From: Kuschelorhynchus macadamiae
Taxonomy: Eukaryota; Arthropoda; Insecta; Coleoptera; Curculionidae
DNA length: 64,000 nucleotides
NCBI GenBank assembly: GCA_030620095.1
Contig: JAUTXW010001311.1
Location: 1 to 64,000 of the forward strand
Direction: 5' to 3'
Below the pieces are notes generated by a model. That model ran no database searches, was not told the DNA's origin, and worked only from the letters and a program-made list of their open reading frames with translations. The translations under genes and the position numbers were made by a program. The number at the start of each line of letters is the position of its first letter. Positions within the stretch are counted from its first letter, which is position 1. Below are positions 17,123 to 29,170 of this stretch, one piece after another.

Positions 17123-17810
17123 ATTTGAACAAATGCTGTAAAATTGTGTACTAATTAAATCTTTAATATAAATAATCCGTAGATATTATTTTTTGTATTG
17201 AACTTTGTGTCTAAAGGCTAAATTAAAAAAGTTTCCTCCTGACTGCGCGATATTAATTTTGTCCTTATTATCCTTAAAGAAAAAGAATAATAGAAAGAGG
17301 CGACGTCAACCGGTGCAAGATCCACTGAAGTGAAAAATTCCAACTAGCTTTTCTTCAATAGAATACAAAAAGGAAATGCCAGAACGATGTTAGTCGCTGT
17401 TTATAAGGTGGCAACTTTCCACAGCCTGGAGATTTATGAATAGATGTTGTATATAAAACTCAGACAAAATGCATCAAGAGAACTGAAAAGGAAATGCAAA
17501 TTGCATTATTCATTTCTTTGCTCTGAAGTGATAAAATATTCCTGCAATTCTCGGACAGGTAAAATATATTTGGAGGAAACGTAATGTTATTATTTTTGTT
17601 GGATTTATTTTCAGAACAGTGTTTCAATGTTATATATTAAAATAAACGCTTGCTTTAATATTCAGTGCGCAGCACTAAAATGTTTTGTATTAAATTAATT
17701 AATAACTAAATTATCCATGTACGGATAAAAAAATTGAATATTTTATATAAAAAGATAGATAAAAAGTGTTTAAGAAATGAAAAGTTGAAATAGGATGAGG
17801 CTTCAGTCTG
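17120..17810. other. no gene recognised
   Basis: AT-rich with frequent stops in all frames. Nothing recognised beyond short A/T runs. Confidence 0.5.
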
Positions 17811-18071
17811 ATTTCAGTAGAACGCTGCTATTGTTGGAGATACTTTCTACAGTGGGGTCAGAAATTTCGATATAATTACCAAAAGTTTTGCATACTCTGT
17901 ATTAAGTTAAATAATATCTTGAACCCTGTAGGCATGTGATTAATTTATGAAACTCTATAGTCAAAATAAATGGTCTGTCTAAATCGAGGAACTTCAAATT
18001 TTGGGTTTCATACCGAAATTTCTAATCCCACTGTAATAGTATCTCCAACATTAGCACGGTTCTACTGAATT
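17811..18071. mobile_element. MITE-like element with about 75-bp inverted ends
   Basis: The left arm TTCAGTAGAACGCTGCTATTG...ATACTTTCTACAGTGGGGTCAGAAATTTCG (17813-17885) pairs imperfectly with the right arm ending CGGTTCTACTGAA (about 17995-18070). The middle, about 110 bp, has no reading frame. It fits a non-autonomous DNA transposon remnant. Target duplication is not evident. Confidence 0.7.
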
Positions 18072-18103
18072 CAATTAAATAAAACACAAAGGCTTGGTCT
18101 CAG

Positions 18104-18960
18104 TCAAAATAAGGCTAAAATTAAATAAATAACCCTATTTATCTTATTAGAGATGAGATGGGGTTCGAAATTAAATACGTCGTTAACACAGGTGAAAGAA
18201 GGACTTTTCTTAGCTTCAGCTATTTCCATGTTTTCTAATAAGGCTAATTTCTTTCCCTTAGGGCATTTATATAAGATATTTATATTTATATAAGTTATTT
18301 CCGAATTTTTATATTTATTAAAGAGGTTTACCAGTTGCTGTACTCTGGCAGATATGTTTCTCCCGAACTGGCCAACATACACAGCAGGACAGTGGCTACA
18401 ACTCAACGAATACACTCCCGATTTTAAGAATCTATTAGTGTATCCTTAATTTTAACTAAATGCTTTTTAATTTCTAAAGAATTTTGCAATTTGTTAGGAA
18501 ATATTATCAAATATTATATATTTATGTATAAGGGAATTTATATTTATTGACACATTTAAAATAAAGCGTATTGATGGAATATATAGAAAACCCGTTACTA
18601 ACTGCTATTTTTTCGTTATAAAAAGTATTTTTAGAAAGGAAAAGTTTAAATAATCTAAACAACAAAGAATTGAAAGCTACACATTTATGTGAGTAGGGTG
18701 AATTAGAAGTATATTGAGTTATATTATCAGTATTTTATTATTTTTTTTAATAAGTAGTAGATCTAAAAAATGGAATTTATTTTGTGTTTCTTTTTCCAAT
18801 GTAAAATAAAATTTATTAAGTAAACTACTGACGAAATATAAAAAATTGACCAGTTCCTTTTCACTATTATTCCATACTACAAATACATCGTCCACGTACC
18901 TGTTATAAATTAGTAGAGATTTCGAAAATGGGCTGTTCATCATTTTATTCTATAAGGTGA
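18104..18960 (-). pseudogene. decayed Penelope-like element
   Basis: Reading leftward, the reverse transcriptase catalytic region is at 18719-18943 (SLLIYNRYVDDVFVVWNNSEKEL, with the YVDD box), and the GIY-YIG domain at 18104-18430 (VYSLSCSHCPAVYVGQFGRN). The C-terminus SFTCVNDVFNFEPHLIS matches the fragment at 62740-63137, so both belong to one family. Several stops and gaps separate the parts. Such elements make an RT that copies RNA at a nicked target; this copy is dead. Confidence 0.75.
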
Positions 18961-19269
18961 AACATACAAATTTTACTAAAGAAGGGAAATAGACAAGAGA
19001 CCATACCTGTATTTTATCGAAAAAGCTGCCCATCAAATTTTAAAAAGTTTTGAAGAAATAAGAATTGCTTCATTAGGTATATTAATATTTTTGGTAGAAT
19101 CAGCAAATTCATTTGAGTTTCTAGTCGAATATGAGTTTTGAAAATCCGTCACCCCTCTAAAAATTCTATTTAGCACCGATGAAAGATGATAACAACGCGA
19201 ATCAATTAAAAAAAATCACCGGCCTGATAGATGAACCTTCTTTATTTCTACTAAATTCAGACTGAAGCC

Positions 19270-19873
19270 ATACCCTTTTTATATTTTTTTAAAATTTACT
19301 TTTTTATATGTCTTGTTACAGAAAATTTTCACTTTTTTGTTACAATATGTTTCTAATTACCTTATAGAAGTTTACTATATATGTTACGGGCAAATACCGA
19401 AAGCGGTCAATGGACGAAAAAAACCAACACAACGCGTTGTGGACGAAGCTAAGCCGCCAAATACCGAAATGAAGTGGTTTTTCGCTTAATGATTAACAAT
19501 AATGAACCATTGCGCATTTTAAAAATAACCACAATGCGTATTGGATGGTGTAAACGTCAGTTTTCTCGTGTTTTAACAGGTTTCTTTAATACAGTATTGC
19601 GGTGGGATGTCCGATTTCTGCACTTTTAAGTTTGTCGTCAACTTGCCGGTCGCAGCACGACCTATTGCTGTCCATGGCCTAACAGCAATGGATAGTAACG
19701 TTGCCTACTTTGCCGGGGGTAACCGGCTCGCGGCTGACCGTGTGCTCAGCTGTGAACAGAGGTTAGTTTTCTGCTATAAATGACAGATTCACCATGTTAG
19801 CCAGCGGAGATATTTAAAGTATTCTTTACTTTCTTGGCAAACTGTAGCATAAAAATGAGTATAGAAATACTAT
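19270..19873. other. no gene recognised
   Basis: Contains a moderately GC-rich stretch (19640-19760, ...GGGGGTAACCGGCTCGCGGCTGACC...) and the repeated word CAAATACCGAAA (about 19391 and 19469). No frame of note. Confidence 0.45.
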
Positions 19874-21884
19874 ACAGTGACCGTCTAAAGTCCGTTCCCC
19901 TCCTACTAATTTTTAAGCCAACTCGTATATCGCAACGAAATTTGGAGGGCTTAAATAAGAGATGAAAAGCTATTTTTTTATGAAAAAATGATAACTAAAA
20001 GTTATAAAATGGCGGCTGCGCGCCATCTTTAATTAATATTTTAAATACAACACCCCGCATATTATTCCATTTTCAAAATCTGCTCGTTATTCTTAACATT
20101 TTTCTCCGATACACTTTATTCCTAAATGTAATTGTTTCCGAAATAATGACGTTTGAAAATTGAAAATCCGGTTTAAAATAAACTAACTAAATTTTTTAAT
20201 TAATTTGTAGTTAAATCTTTTAATGAATTCGACTAATAAGAGGGGTAAAGACAGTATTTTAATGATAAACAGTACCACTTACCGGAAAATCTTGAAGGTT
20301 ACGAATTTGTTCTGTAAATTCACAAGGAAAACAAATTAGTTGGTAAAAAAATATTTTATTTATTTTTGAATAACACTAATTTAAACCCAACAATAATTAT
20401 TTTATCAAGTGTTCGATGTGGCCCCCTCCTAAATCTTGACAATAAAGTGCCCTATTATGAATAGCTTCTCTCACGTTGATGAAAGTCTGTTCATCTATTT
20501 CTTCACATGCTTCTCTTATTCTGCGTTCCAACTTTTCTATTGTTTGACATTCAGTGGCGTAGATTTTTAACTTCAGATGTCCCCAAAGGAAAAAATCTAG
20601 AGGGGTAAGATCCGGAGATCTTGGTGGCCATTCTGTACTTCCCCTGCGACCTATCGATCGCCCAGGAAAGTTTGTATCGAGAAACTCTCTAGCCATGCGA
20701 TAGAAATGGGGAGGTGCTCCGTCCTGCTGAAATATGATTTCACGATTTTCAAACTCTTCCTAATTGTTTAATACAATTTGTCTTATTCGAGGTTCAATTT
20801 CAGTTTCTAAAAGATTTCTGTAAAGATCTCCTGTAAGATTGCCTCTGATGAAAATCGGTCCAACAACGTGATTGCCCAAAATCCCCGCCCAAACAATAAC
20901 TTTTTTAGGAAACTGGGTATGCCCTTCTCTAAAAATATGCGGATTAGTATCGCTCCAGTATCGTACGTTCTGTTTGTTGACTTTTCCATTAAGGAAAAAC
21001 GTGCATTCATCTGAGAAACATACACGTTTTAGGAAGGATCGTTCTCCTTCAATTTTTCTTGTTAACCACTCACAAAATTCAACCCTCCAGTCGGGATCAT
21101 CCTCCGTGAGAGCATGCAGGATTTTCATTTTATAGGGATGAAATTTTTCATTTTTTTAGGACTCTTTGGACACCTTTCGAACTTACTTCGCAGGATTCAG
21201 CAACTGCAGACGTCGACTGAGTGGGATTAATTACCATTTCAGCAACAATTTCAATTTTCTTTTCTTCTGAAAGAGGTGGTCTTCCTGATCTTGGAGCATC
21301 TTTCATCGTACCAGTTGCTTGGAGCTTATTTAAAAGTTTGCGCAAATATGACCGCGAAATAGGGTTTTCGGGAAATCTATCGTTAAATATACGGACTGCT
21401 AGATGAAAATTTCTTCCAGCTTCTCCAAAAATCAAAACTGCTCAAATTTATCGTGTAAACTGCGAGCCATGGTCACACTTTTCATAAAATAATTAAGATG
21501 CTCAACAGACTATTTGACAGTTAGTTATCAAGATGTTACCGCCACGATTTTGTTTCCAACGCAAACTTGATCGTATTTTTGATTGAATTTGAAATGACCA
21601 AAATGTCAATTTTCAAACGTCATTATTTCGAAAGCAATTACATTTAGGAATAAAGTGTATTGGAGAAAAATGTTAAGAATGTTAATATGAGAACGAACAA
21701 TATGCGGGGTGTTGTATTTAAAATATTAATTCAAGATGGCGCGTAGCCGCCATTTTATAACTTTTAGCTATCATTTTTTCATAAAAAAATAGCTTTTCAT
21801 CTCCTATTTAAGCCCTTCAAATTTCGTTGCGATATACGAGTTGGCTCAAAAATTAGTAGGGGGGGAATGGACTTTAGACGGTCA

Positions 21885-21887
<3 letters not shown>
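19874..21887 (-). mobile_element. Tc1/mariner-superfamily element with about 285-bp inverted ends
   Basis: Both ends read CAGTGACCGTCTAAAGTCC... inward and are flanked by TA (19872-19873 and 21888-21889), the target duplication of the superfamily. The inverted ends extend about 285 bp (to near 20160 and from about 21605) at roughly 90 percent identity. The transposase lies on the minus strand between them. The right end inserted in or beside a TA array that also borders the Penelope-like pair. Confidence 0.9.
20397..21435 (-). pseudogene. mariner-like DDE transposase, broken
   Basis: Three segments read leftward. The N-terminal helix-turn-helix part is at 21148-21435 (FPENPISRSYLRKLLNKL, SAVAESCEVSSKGVQRVLKK). 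The middle at 20760-21128 has the first catalytic Asp (VCFSDECTFFLNG). The end at 20397-20759 has the second Asp (FQQDGAPPHF) and third Asp (PPRSPDLTPLDFFLWG). Only two lesions separate them: a one-base phase change in an A-run near 21155 and an in-frame TAG at about 20760. Together they would give roughly 345 residues, a normal length. The damage is slight, so the copy is recent. Confidence 0.88.

Positions 21888-21976
<89 letters not shown>
21888..21976. repeat. (TA)n microsatellite
   Basis: TA run with one ACATA interruption, directly abutting the mariner-like right end. It borders the left side of the inverted Penelope-like structure. Confidence 0.95.
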
Positions 21977-21978
<2 letters not shown>

Positions 21979-22016
21979 CGAGAGGGTGGGTAGTTGTGAC
22001 TAACTAGTTAGAACAA

Positions 22017-23235
22017 AACGTGCTAAATCTAGTGGGGCTGTAGTCAAAGAGAGGGGACCTTAGATTAAAACACTTTGTTGCTTTGCCAAGCTTTCGGCAA
22101 CTGTTTATTGCCTTCCTCAAGACAGCCTAAAAATTGTTATTATTTTGTATTAACATTTATTTTAAGGAAAAAGTTGTTGTGGACTTACTACTTGGTTTTA
22201 CTCTTGAAGAAACAACACTGAAAAATTCTCAACATTGCTAAAGACATATATACATATTATTTACACCTTTTTATCACTAGTTTTGACTTGGATGTTGTTA
22301 TATTAACACATTTTAAAATTCTTAAAGATTTGGTTTATTCCAACGTGCAGACACTGTCGGCCATTTTACGTATTTTAAAGGCAAATTATTATTGTAAAAT
22401 GGAGAACGTGTTTTTTTTTTTATTTTTGCTCTCCTTCCCTTACTTCACACTAGTTGGTTTACGCGTTTTTTGTTTTTCAAATAATTGTCGACTGAGCACG
22501 AATCGGTAACGACGGTTTCCCAAATGTATAGTTGGAAAAGAAAAATGTAGATGGCGCATTAGTAAACAGTACTCTGCAAAGCTGGTATCCCAATCAGCAC
22601 AAATCTTACAAGTTCTGTAATTGTTGGTTAAACGATCAAAACATTTTATATTCTGTAGTACACTGTGCAGCTGATAGAGGGACATGTTCCACCATCGTGT
22701 TGTGAAAAATTTTTATATTTATTTGCTATGATTAGAAAAAAGGGGGAAAAAACAAATTACGTGAACAACACAACACCATGATTGAACTTTTCCTGAAACA
22801 AAAATGAAAAGAAAAATGGAAAATCATATATAAATGCAAATAATCAATGCACAGTGCCCTACAGTATGAATATATTAGGACTAAGTTATTCAGAGATTTG
22901 GACAGCATTAGAGTCATTAATAGAAACAAAATTGTCCCCACTAATTCTTAACAGATATGAATATATTGTGCTTAGATTATTGATATCAGTTTTCTTATTC
23001 ATTGTGTTTGTCCCTTGGTTGTGTATATGTATCATTTCAAGGAAATTCCTTTTATAATATCTTTTTTCTTTAGCAGGAATTTTTGCCTCGGTGAATCGAA
23101 TGCTGTGTCCTGTGTCTATGAAGTGTTCTGATAATGCACAAGATTTTACAAACCTACGGCAGTCGCTTTTATGTGAAGTAATTCTGCCTGACAAATTTCT
23201 AGATGTCTCACCTACATATATTTGATTACAGTTGT
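22017..23235. repeat. left arm of inverted Penelope-like structure (about 1.22 kb)
   Basis: This is the reverse complement of about 24725-25937 with only scattered differences. It contains the 3' part of the element: the GIY-YIG coding end and the 3' tail with the hairpin motif at 22090-22127. The outer end abuts a short unique link and a TA array; the partner arm abuts another TA array. Confidence 0.92.
22090..22127 (-). ncRNA. hammerhead-like hairpin module, left arm of the Penelope-like pair
   Basis: On the minus strand the sequence reads GTCTTGAGGA, then a perfect 5-bp stem GGCAA/TTGCC around a 7-base loop, then GAAAGC. This is the order of a hammerhead core (CUGANGA, stem II, GAAA), but the first core base is U instead of C. 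It lies in the 3' tail, where hammerhead motifs are known in this class. Self-cleavage is not established. Confidence 0.35.
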
Positions 23236-24724
23236 TGCAATTTATGGCATATACAACGTTATTATTTTCAAACGTGGAAAGTGGAGTCTTAGTTTTTGCA
23301 TAAAGTTGTGAGACAGTTTTTATTTGTTTTTTGGCAAACCTTAGGTTTGGACTATCTTTGAAAACGTCTATTAATTTATCAGTTAAATTTTGAATAAAAG
23401 GAAGTGGGTAATATTTTATTGTTTGTGTTGGCTGACTGGTGTTTTCCTCTGTCGTTATATTTTGGATTGTATTTAGTTGTATTGGATTTTCATTTGTGTT
23501 GCATAAAAACTTATTTATGATATTCAGAGGATAAGAGTTTTCAAGGAGTATATTTCTGAGCCTATCTAAGCTTTCCTGTTTGTAGTCTTTATGTGAGAGC
23601 TTAATAGCTCTATTTTTTAGAGCAGTTATTAAATTTATTTTCATTTTGGTAGGGTGGTAAGAATGATAACTTATGAATCTGTCAGAGCACATCGGTTTGC
23701 GATACCATTTTGTTTTTAAAACATTGGTTTCGCTTCTGATTACCTTCATGTCAAGAAAGGGAATACTGTTGTCTGATTCATATTCCACCGTAAATTTCAG
23801 ATGTTGGTTGTATGAATTGAACATTTCTAGTGCTATTTCTGCTCTATTTTTAGGGAGAGCCAAAATAAGATCGTCCACATACCTCTTGACAAAAGGGATA
23901 TTAAAAGGTAGATTTTCTAAAGCATAGCTGACTAAGTCATCCAAAACAAAATTTACTAAAATAGGAGAGATTGTAGAGCCCATAGGTGTACCAAAAATTT
24001 GTTTATAAAAACTGTTGTTAAAATTAACATAGTTTGAATCAAAAATAAACTGCAACAATGCTTTAAAGGATTCAAATGATAATTTACAATGTTGGGAAAT
24101 TGTGTCCCATTTTGCTGTTAAACATTCTTGTATGACTTCATATGGGAGATTCGTAAAAAGAGAGACAACATCGAAACTGACTACTTCGTAGTTATCGGGA
24201 AGTTGGTAGTCATTAATAAATGAACTAAAGATGAAAGAATCTCGCACATAAAATTCATTGTTAGTGTTGTACGCATCTGTCAAAATTTTAGTTAAGAAAG
24301 ATGCGAGAGGGGCATTGGGTGCATCGATGGCAGAGGTGATAGGTCTCATGCTTAGGACTGGTTTATGAATTTTTGGTAATGTATAAAACCTCGGGGCTAT
24401 TGAGTTATAAGTTGTTAAATTTTTAGCCTCCTTTTCATCTATACACCCTTCGCTCCTTAATTGTTTAACTAGTTTATTGGCTTTGAACTGTAACGTAGTT
24501 GTAGGATTGCTATTAAGTTTCTTGTAACTTTTTGAGTCATTAAGTAACTTTTGACTTTTTTCAAGATATTGATCTTTAAACATTGCTACAGTTACATTGC
24601 CCTTATCACTACGCACAAAGTATACTTCTGGATGTTCCTTCAAAAATTTTTTACATTGTTGAAAAAGTTGAGAAAAGTAAGGTTCAATTTTATGATTTTT
24701 ATGAATGAAATTTGTAATTATGTA
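22886..24724 (-). CDS. Penelope-like reverse transcriptase / GIY-YIG endonuclease, 5' truncated
   Basis: An open frame of about 610 residues without an ATG at its start; it runs in from the junction at about 24724. Reverse transcriptase motifs appear in order: RFYTLPKIHKP, MRPITSAIDAPNAPLA, VVSFDVVSLFTNLPYE, FGTPMGSTISPILVNFVLD, and the catalytic KRYVDDLILALP. The C-terminal endonuclease begins VVYAINCNNCNQIYVGETSR and includes HKSDCRR and CALSEHFIDTGH. No stop interrupts these domains, so it looks recently active. The usual N-terminal segment is missing exactly where the inverted partial copy begins. Confidence 0.92.
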   Translation of the reverse strand, partial: YIITNFIHKNHKIEPYFSQLFQQCKKFLKEHPEVYFVRSDKGNVTVAMFKDQYLEKSQKLLNDSKSYKKLNSNPTTTLQFKANKLVKQLRSEGCIDEKEAKNLTTYNSIAPRFYTLPKIHKPVLSMRPITSAIDAPNAPLASFLTKILTDAYNTNNEFYVRDSFIFSSFINDYQLPDNYEVVSFDVVSLFTNLPYEVIQECLTAKWDTISQHCKLSFESFKALLQFIFDSNYVNFNNSFYKQIFGTPMGSTISPILVNFVLDDLVSYALENLPFNIPFVKRYVDDLILALPKNRAEIALEMFNSYNQHLKFTVEYESDNSIPFLDMKVIRSETNVLKTKWYRKPMCSDRFISYHSYHPTKMKINLITALKNRAIKLSHKDYKQESLDRLRNILLENSYPLNIINKFLCNTNENPIQLNTIQNITTEENTSQPTQTIKYYPLPFIQNLTDKLIDVFKDSPNLRFAKKQIKTVSQLYAKTKTPLSTFENNNVVYAINCNNCNQIYVGETSRNLSGRITSHKSDCRRFVKSCALSEHFIDTGHSIRFTEAKIPAKEKRYYKRNFLEMIHIHNQGTNTMNKKTDINNLSTIYSYLLRISGDNFVSINDSNAVQISE

Positions 24725-25070
24725 CTGTAATCAAATATATGTAGGTCAGACATCTAGAAATTTGTCAGGCAGAATTACTTCACATAAAAGCGACTGCCGC
24801 AGGTTTGTAAAATCTTGTGCATTATCAGAACACTTCATAGACACAGGACACAGCATTCGATTCACCGAGGCAAAAATTCTTGCTAAAGAAAAAAGATATT
24901 ATAAAAGGAATTTCCTTGAAATGATACATATACACAACCAAGGGACAAACACAATGAATAAGAAAACTGATATCAATAATCTAAGCACAATATATTCATA
25001 TCTGTTAAGAATTAGTGGGGACAATTTTGTTTCTATTAATGACTCTAATGCTGTCCAAACCTCTGAATAA
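24705..25070 (+). pseudogene. inverted 5'-truncated Penelope-like copy (GIY-YIG part)
   Basis: It encodes NQIYVGQTSRNLSGRITSHK and the rest of the endonuclease, differing from the leftward copy in a few residues (for example QTSR for ETSR). It begins inside the GIY-YIG domain at the junction and continues into the 3' tail. Partial copies in inverted or tandem array are known for Penelope-like elements, where they act as pseudo-LTRs. Confidence 0.9.
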
Positions 25071-25934
25071 CTTAGTCCTAATATATTCATACTGTAGGGC
25101 ACTGTGCATTGATTATTTGCATTTATATATGATTTTCCATTTTCCTTTTCATTTTTGTTTCAGGAAAAGTTCAATAATGGTGTTGTGTTGTTCACGTAAT
25201 TTGTTTTTTCCCCCTTTTTTCTAATCATAGCAAATAAATATAAAATTTTTTCACAACACGATGGTGGAACATGTCCCTCTATCAGCTGCACAGTGTACTA
25301 CAGAATATAAAATGTTTTCATCGTTTAACCAACAATTACAGAACTTGTAAGATTTGTGCTGATTGGGTTACCAGCTTTACAGAGTACTGTTTACTAATGC
25401 GCCATCTACATTTTTCTTTTCCAACTATACATTTGGGAAACCGTCGTTACCGATTCGTGCTCAGTCGACAATTATTTGAAAAACAAAAAACGCGTAAACC
25501 AACTAGTGTGAAGTAAGGGAAGGAGAGCAAAAATAAAAAAAAACACGTTCTCCATTTTACAATAATAATTTGCCTTTAAAATACGTAAAATGGCCGACAG
25601 TGTCTGCACGTTGGAATAAACCAAATCTTTAAGAATTTTAAAATGTGTTAATATAACAACATCCAAGTCAAAACTAGTGATAAAAAGGTGTAAATAATAT
25701 GTATATAGGTCTTTAGCAATGTTGAGAATTTTTCAGTGTTGTTTCTTCAAGAGTAAAACCAAGTAGTAAGTCCACAACAACTTTTTCTTTAAAATAAATG
25801 TTAATACAAAATAATAACAATTTTTAGGCTGTCTTGAGGAAGGCAATAAACAGTTGCCGAAAGCTTGGCAAAGCAACAAAGTGTTTTAATCTAAGGTCCC
25901 CTCTCTTTGACTACAGCCCCACTAGATTTAGCAC

Positions 25935-25937
<3 letters not shown>
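24725..25937. repeat. right arm of inverted Penelope-like structure (about 1.21 kb)
   Basis: Inverted match of 22017-23235. It ends CACTAGATTTAGCACG next to a TA array, mirroring the left side. The arms enclose about 1.5 kb that holds the reverse transcriptase. Confidence 0.92.
25831..25864 (+). ncRNA. hammerhead-like hairpin module, right arm
   Basis: The same sequence as at 22090-22127 on the other strand: TTGAGGAA, stem GGCAA/TTGCC, GAAAGC. Its presence in both arms follows from the inverted duplication. Confidence 0.35.

Positions 25938-26001
<64 letters not shown>
25937..26001. repeat. (TA)n microsatellite
   Basis: Pure TA run between the right Penelope-like arm and the Tigger end CAGTGAAACCTCTC. 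Confidence 0.95.
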
Positions 26002-26002
<1 letters not shown>

Positions 26003-26005
<3 letters not shown>

Positions 26006-27440
26006 TGAAACCTCTCAACAACGGACAATAGCCATGCCACAGAAAATGTCCGGTATATAGAGGTGTCCGTTATGGGGAGTGAATAATTTAAATACCAATG
26101 TAATTTTATTTAAACAAATATTTTATTTTTAGGTAAAAAATAATATTTGTAATACCAATTATTAATACAATTGTTACTACGTATACACCAATATCTTTAA
26201 CATACATATATGTATACAATAAAAATATACTACTTAATATAAAATATTATACTACCTACATATACAGTTTGCTACAGTTCTACTTTATAAAAAGTTTCTA
26301 TTTAAAAAAAATTATCGAGTGTTGTTTTTCTTAAACTAGTTAATTTATTTTTAATAATTTGAGATTCCATTTTAGACGCAACTTCTGAGATTTTTTTCCC
26401 CTAAAACAGAATCTCCAGATAACATACAAAAGTTTTTAATATCCCTTTTTATCCCACATTTTATATGCTTCCTTAATGTTCTTAATACTGGAAGAAATAA
26501 TTTCTTCATTATCACTGTCAGATGAAATCTGACCGTTCTCACTATTTTGAAATTCACTGATGCACTCACGTAAAGTTATGTTAGGATTTTCCGTAAATAA
26601 ACTTTCATCAATTTCTGAATATGAAGTTAAGTCGGAAGAGAATACATTGATGTTTCTACATAATTCCGATAACTGCACATCATATTCACTATCGTAGTCA
26701 ACGTTTTCCTCGAGAATTTCGTCGAATCCAGCTTTGCGGAAGCAGTTATTGATGGTCTTGGATTCGACTTTTTTCCATGTAGCAACAATCCAAATCAAGG
26801 CACTTACTTTGAATTTTTCGGTCAAATTTCATCAACCAATTCGACATTATACACCTTGTCATCTATGCTTTCTTTTTATACAACCATTCAATTGTGTATT
26901 TTATTTTCTCCATTCATAGCGTAGCAAAGTAAATTAGTGAGTCTCTCCCTGGACGCTTTCCCGCCAGCACATGTTTCACCTTTTAAAGAAAAAGTTTTAT
27001 TTGGCAAGGCGCGTTATAAATGTCTCTCGGTGGGTAGTTTTTGATAATAGCACATAATTTCGTCCGCCAATTAGTAACCTGAATCAAGTCTACAGCCTTG
27101 TTCCAACCATATATTTGATCCTTTAAAACCATCAACTTCTAGATTCTTCGCAATTTCTTGTGCTTTTTCCTTTATTATTGTACCGGATATTGGAATGTTT
27201 TTGGAGCGTACTTTACAAAACCAGTCGTAGACAATTTGGTCTATGGCAGCACCCTCAGTTTTCGCAAATTTCTTTTTTCTTAAGATCGCTCTTGTTTCTC
27301 AAAATATCACTAATTTGAGATTTTCCTACACAGAATTTTTCGGCTAATACTCTAACACCAAATTTGTTTTTTTCCGCGTACTAGATTATTTCAACTTTTT
27401 TTTGAAGACTCAAAAACTTTCTTTTGTTTGAAGACATATT
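26003..27440 (-). mobile_element. decayed, internally deleted pogo/Tigger element
   Basis: The left end CAGTGAAACCTCTCAACAACGG is of the pogo/Tigger type and follows TAT. Reading leftward from ATG at 27437, an N-terminal CENP-B-type helix-turn-helix (MSSNKRKFLSLQKKVEII; GVRVLAEKFCVGKSQISDIL) is followed by a second DNA-binding part (WFCKVRSKNIPISGTIIKEK) and KGETCAGGKASRERLT before the catalytic core. The core is deleted, and the sequence resumes at 26825 with FKVSALIWIVATWKKVESKT and an acidic C-terminus. Stops and frameshifts are present. The right inverted end was not found. Confidence 0.8.
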
Positions 27441-28850
27441 GATCGCACCAGAGTAACATCAAAACTAAGATATTCTATTGATAAATTTAAGTATGTTATG
27501 TTTTTTTTTCAATAAAAATCCAAATCCAATATACAACTAGTTGTTAAAATGAAAACTTTTTCAAAACCTTTACATTGTATAGTATATTAATTTTCTTTAA
27601 CTATGTCACGTGTAGCTATATAGAAGAGTGCAAACAAGTTCGCAATAGAGAACTTCATTTAAACATACATAGAAACACAATTAAGGGAACACGACCAACT
27701 ATTAAAACTTATTTTATGCTCACATACCTTCTCACAATATCGCCAACCCTACCTATTCAAATTAAATTTCAATTGCGGTGCTGCAACTTTGTTTCTCGAA
27801 ATACAAATTAAACAATTTAAAAGGCTCTGCCCGACGCTGGTCAGCTTTAAACTACTTTAACTTTTCCTGTATAAAGTAGAGTCAGTCGGGAAATATTTAT
27901 AAATTTGAGGGAAGTAATGTAAAGCGCAATAAATGGGGATTGAAAGGAAACTTTGCAGGCTTAATTTGAATAGATTGAAAGGCTTTTAGTTTAAGTTTTC
28001 ACCGACTCTGGAAGCACCATGGTTATAATATTCATAGAAGAGGAGCTCATGAAACAGTTAATCACATTTGGGTTTCATGAAATTGATTTCTTTTAATTTT
28101 GAAATTGAGAATTAAAAGTTGGAACATTTATTGTAGCCCGTCAGTTTTTGCGCCATATTTTTTACTTTTACTAGGAAATTATTATAAACGAAAAAAAAAA
28201 ACACTTATCCAATACATCTTAAATTATGCGCAAAGTTCAATGGGAAAATTTTGGTACGAATCGTTATGTTGGAATACAATAGCAGCCCTCTAGATTGTTA
28301 AAATTATTAGTAGGTATCATAAAACTAATTATTCAACTGTTAGAAAAAATAAGCCAAATGTTTATTTTGCTGTCGTTCACTGAACATTGAACCGGGTTTA
28401 ATAATTTTTGCGATAAACGATAATGCCGATTATTGTAAGATCTTTTTAATCCAACATGTCATACACCTCCATTGGTCTCCTCAAAAAATTTGTATATGTA
28501 AGATGATATAAGGACAGGGGGTAGAAAAACTAAAAAAAGCAGTTAAAATATAGTCGCTTTCAAACTCGCGACTTTTCAGAACAGATGTATGTAACTTGTC
28601 CTGCATTATCAACGTACTTATTCCCAACAATGTTGTCTATAGTTATTTTCAACTTGTGTTGGCATGTCTATAAGTTTTGTCTTACCAGCTAGTTCATTCT
28701 CATCAATGCTGTTGCGTTTTTTCATTATTAGAACCGATTTTCACGATTTTGTATGTGAACTAGTCGGTAAATACTTTGCGAAATACGAAGGATTACAGTG
28801 TTGTTTTATTAATTATTTGCTACATCAGTTTCTTTTACTAATACCTAAAT
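27441..28850. other. no gene recognised
   Basis: AT-rich, with short frames only (78 and 64 codons). No motif is recognisable and no repeat partner was seen in the window. Confidence 0.5.
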
Positions 28851-28852
28851 AT

Positions 28853-29099
28853 AACTGTTTTCAAAATATTGACGTTTTAAATTTGATATTTTGAACACTT
28901 TAACTAGCTGTAAAATCTAAAGGGTGTAAATTGGAGCACTTTCCTGTCTTAGATCTTAATTATTATACGATAGATAATTAAAATATAAGATAAGAAAGTG
29001 TAATCCGTTCTGCCCCAAATCAAACCGTTCCGATTTTACAGCTAGTTAAAGTGTTCAAATTATCAGATTTGAAACGTCAATATTTTGAAAACAATTGAA
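28853..29099. mobile_element. small inverted-repeat element (MITE-like)
   Basis: The left arm TGTTTTCAAAATATTGACGTTT...AACACTTTAACTAGCTGTAAAAT (28853-28917) pairs with ATTTTACAGCTAGTTAAAGTG...AAACGTCAATATTTTGAAAACA (29034-29099). The spacer of about 116 bp is AT-rich. No coding capacity; end type unknown. Confidence 0.7.
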
Positions 29100-29170
29100 T
29101 TCAGTTTTTGAATATTATACATAAGCTATGTTTAGAATTTTACGTAGGATCAAAAAATAAAATAATAATA

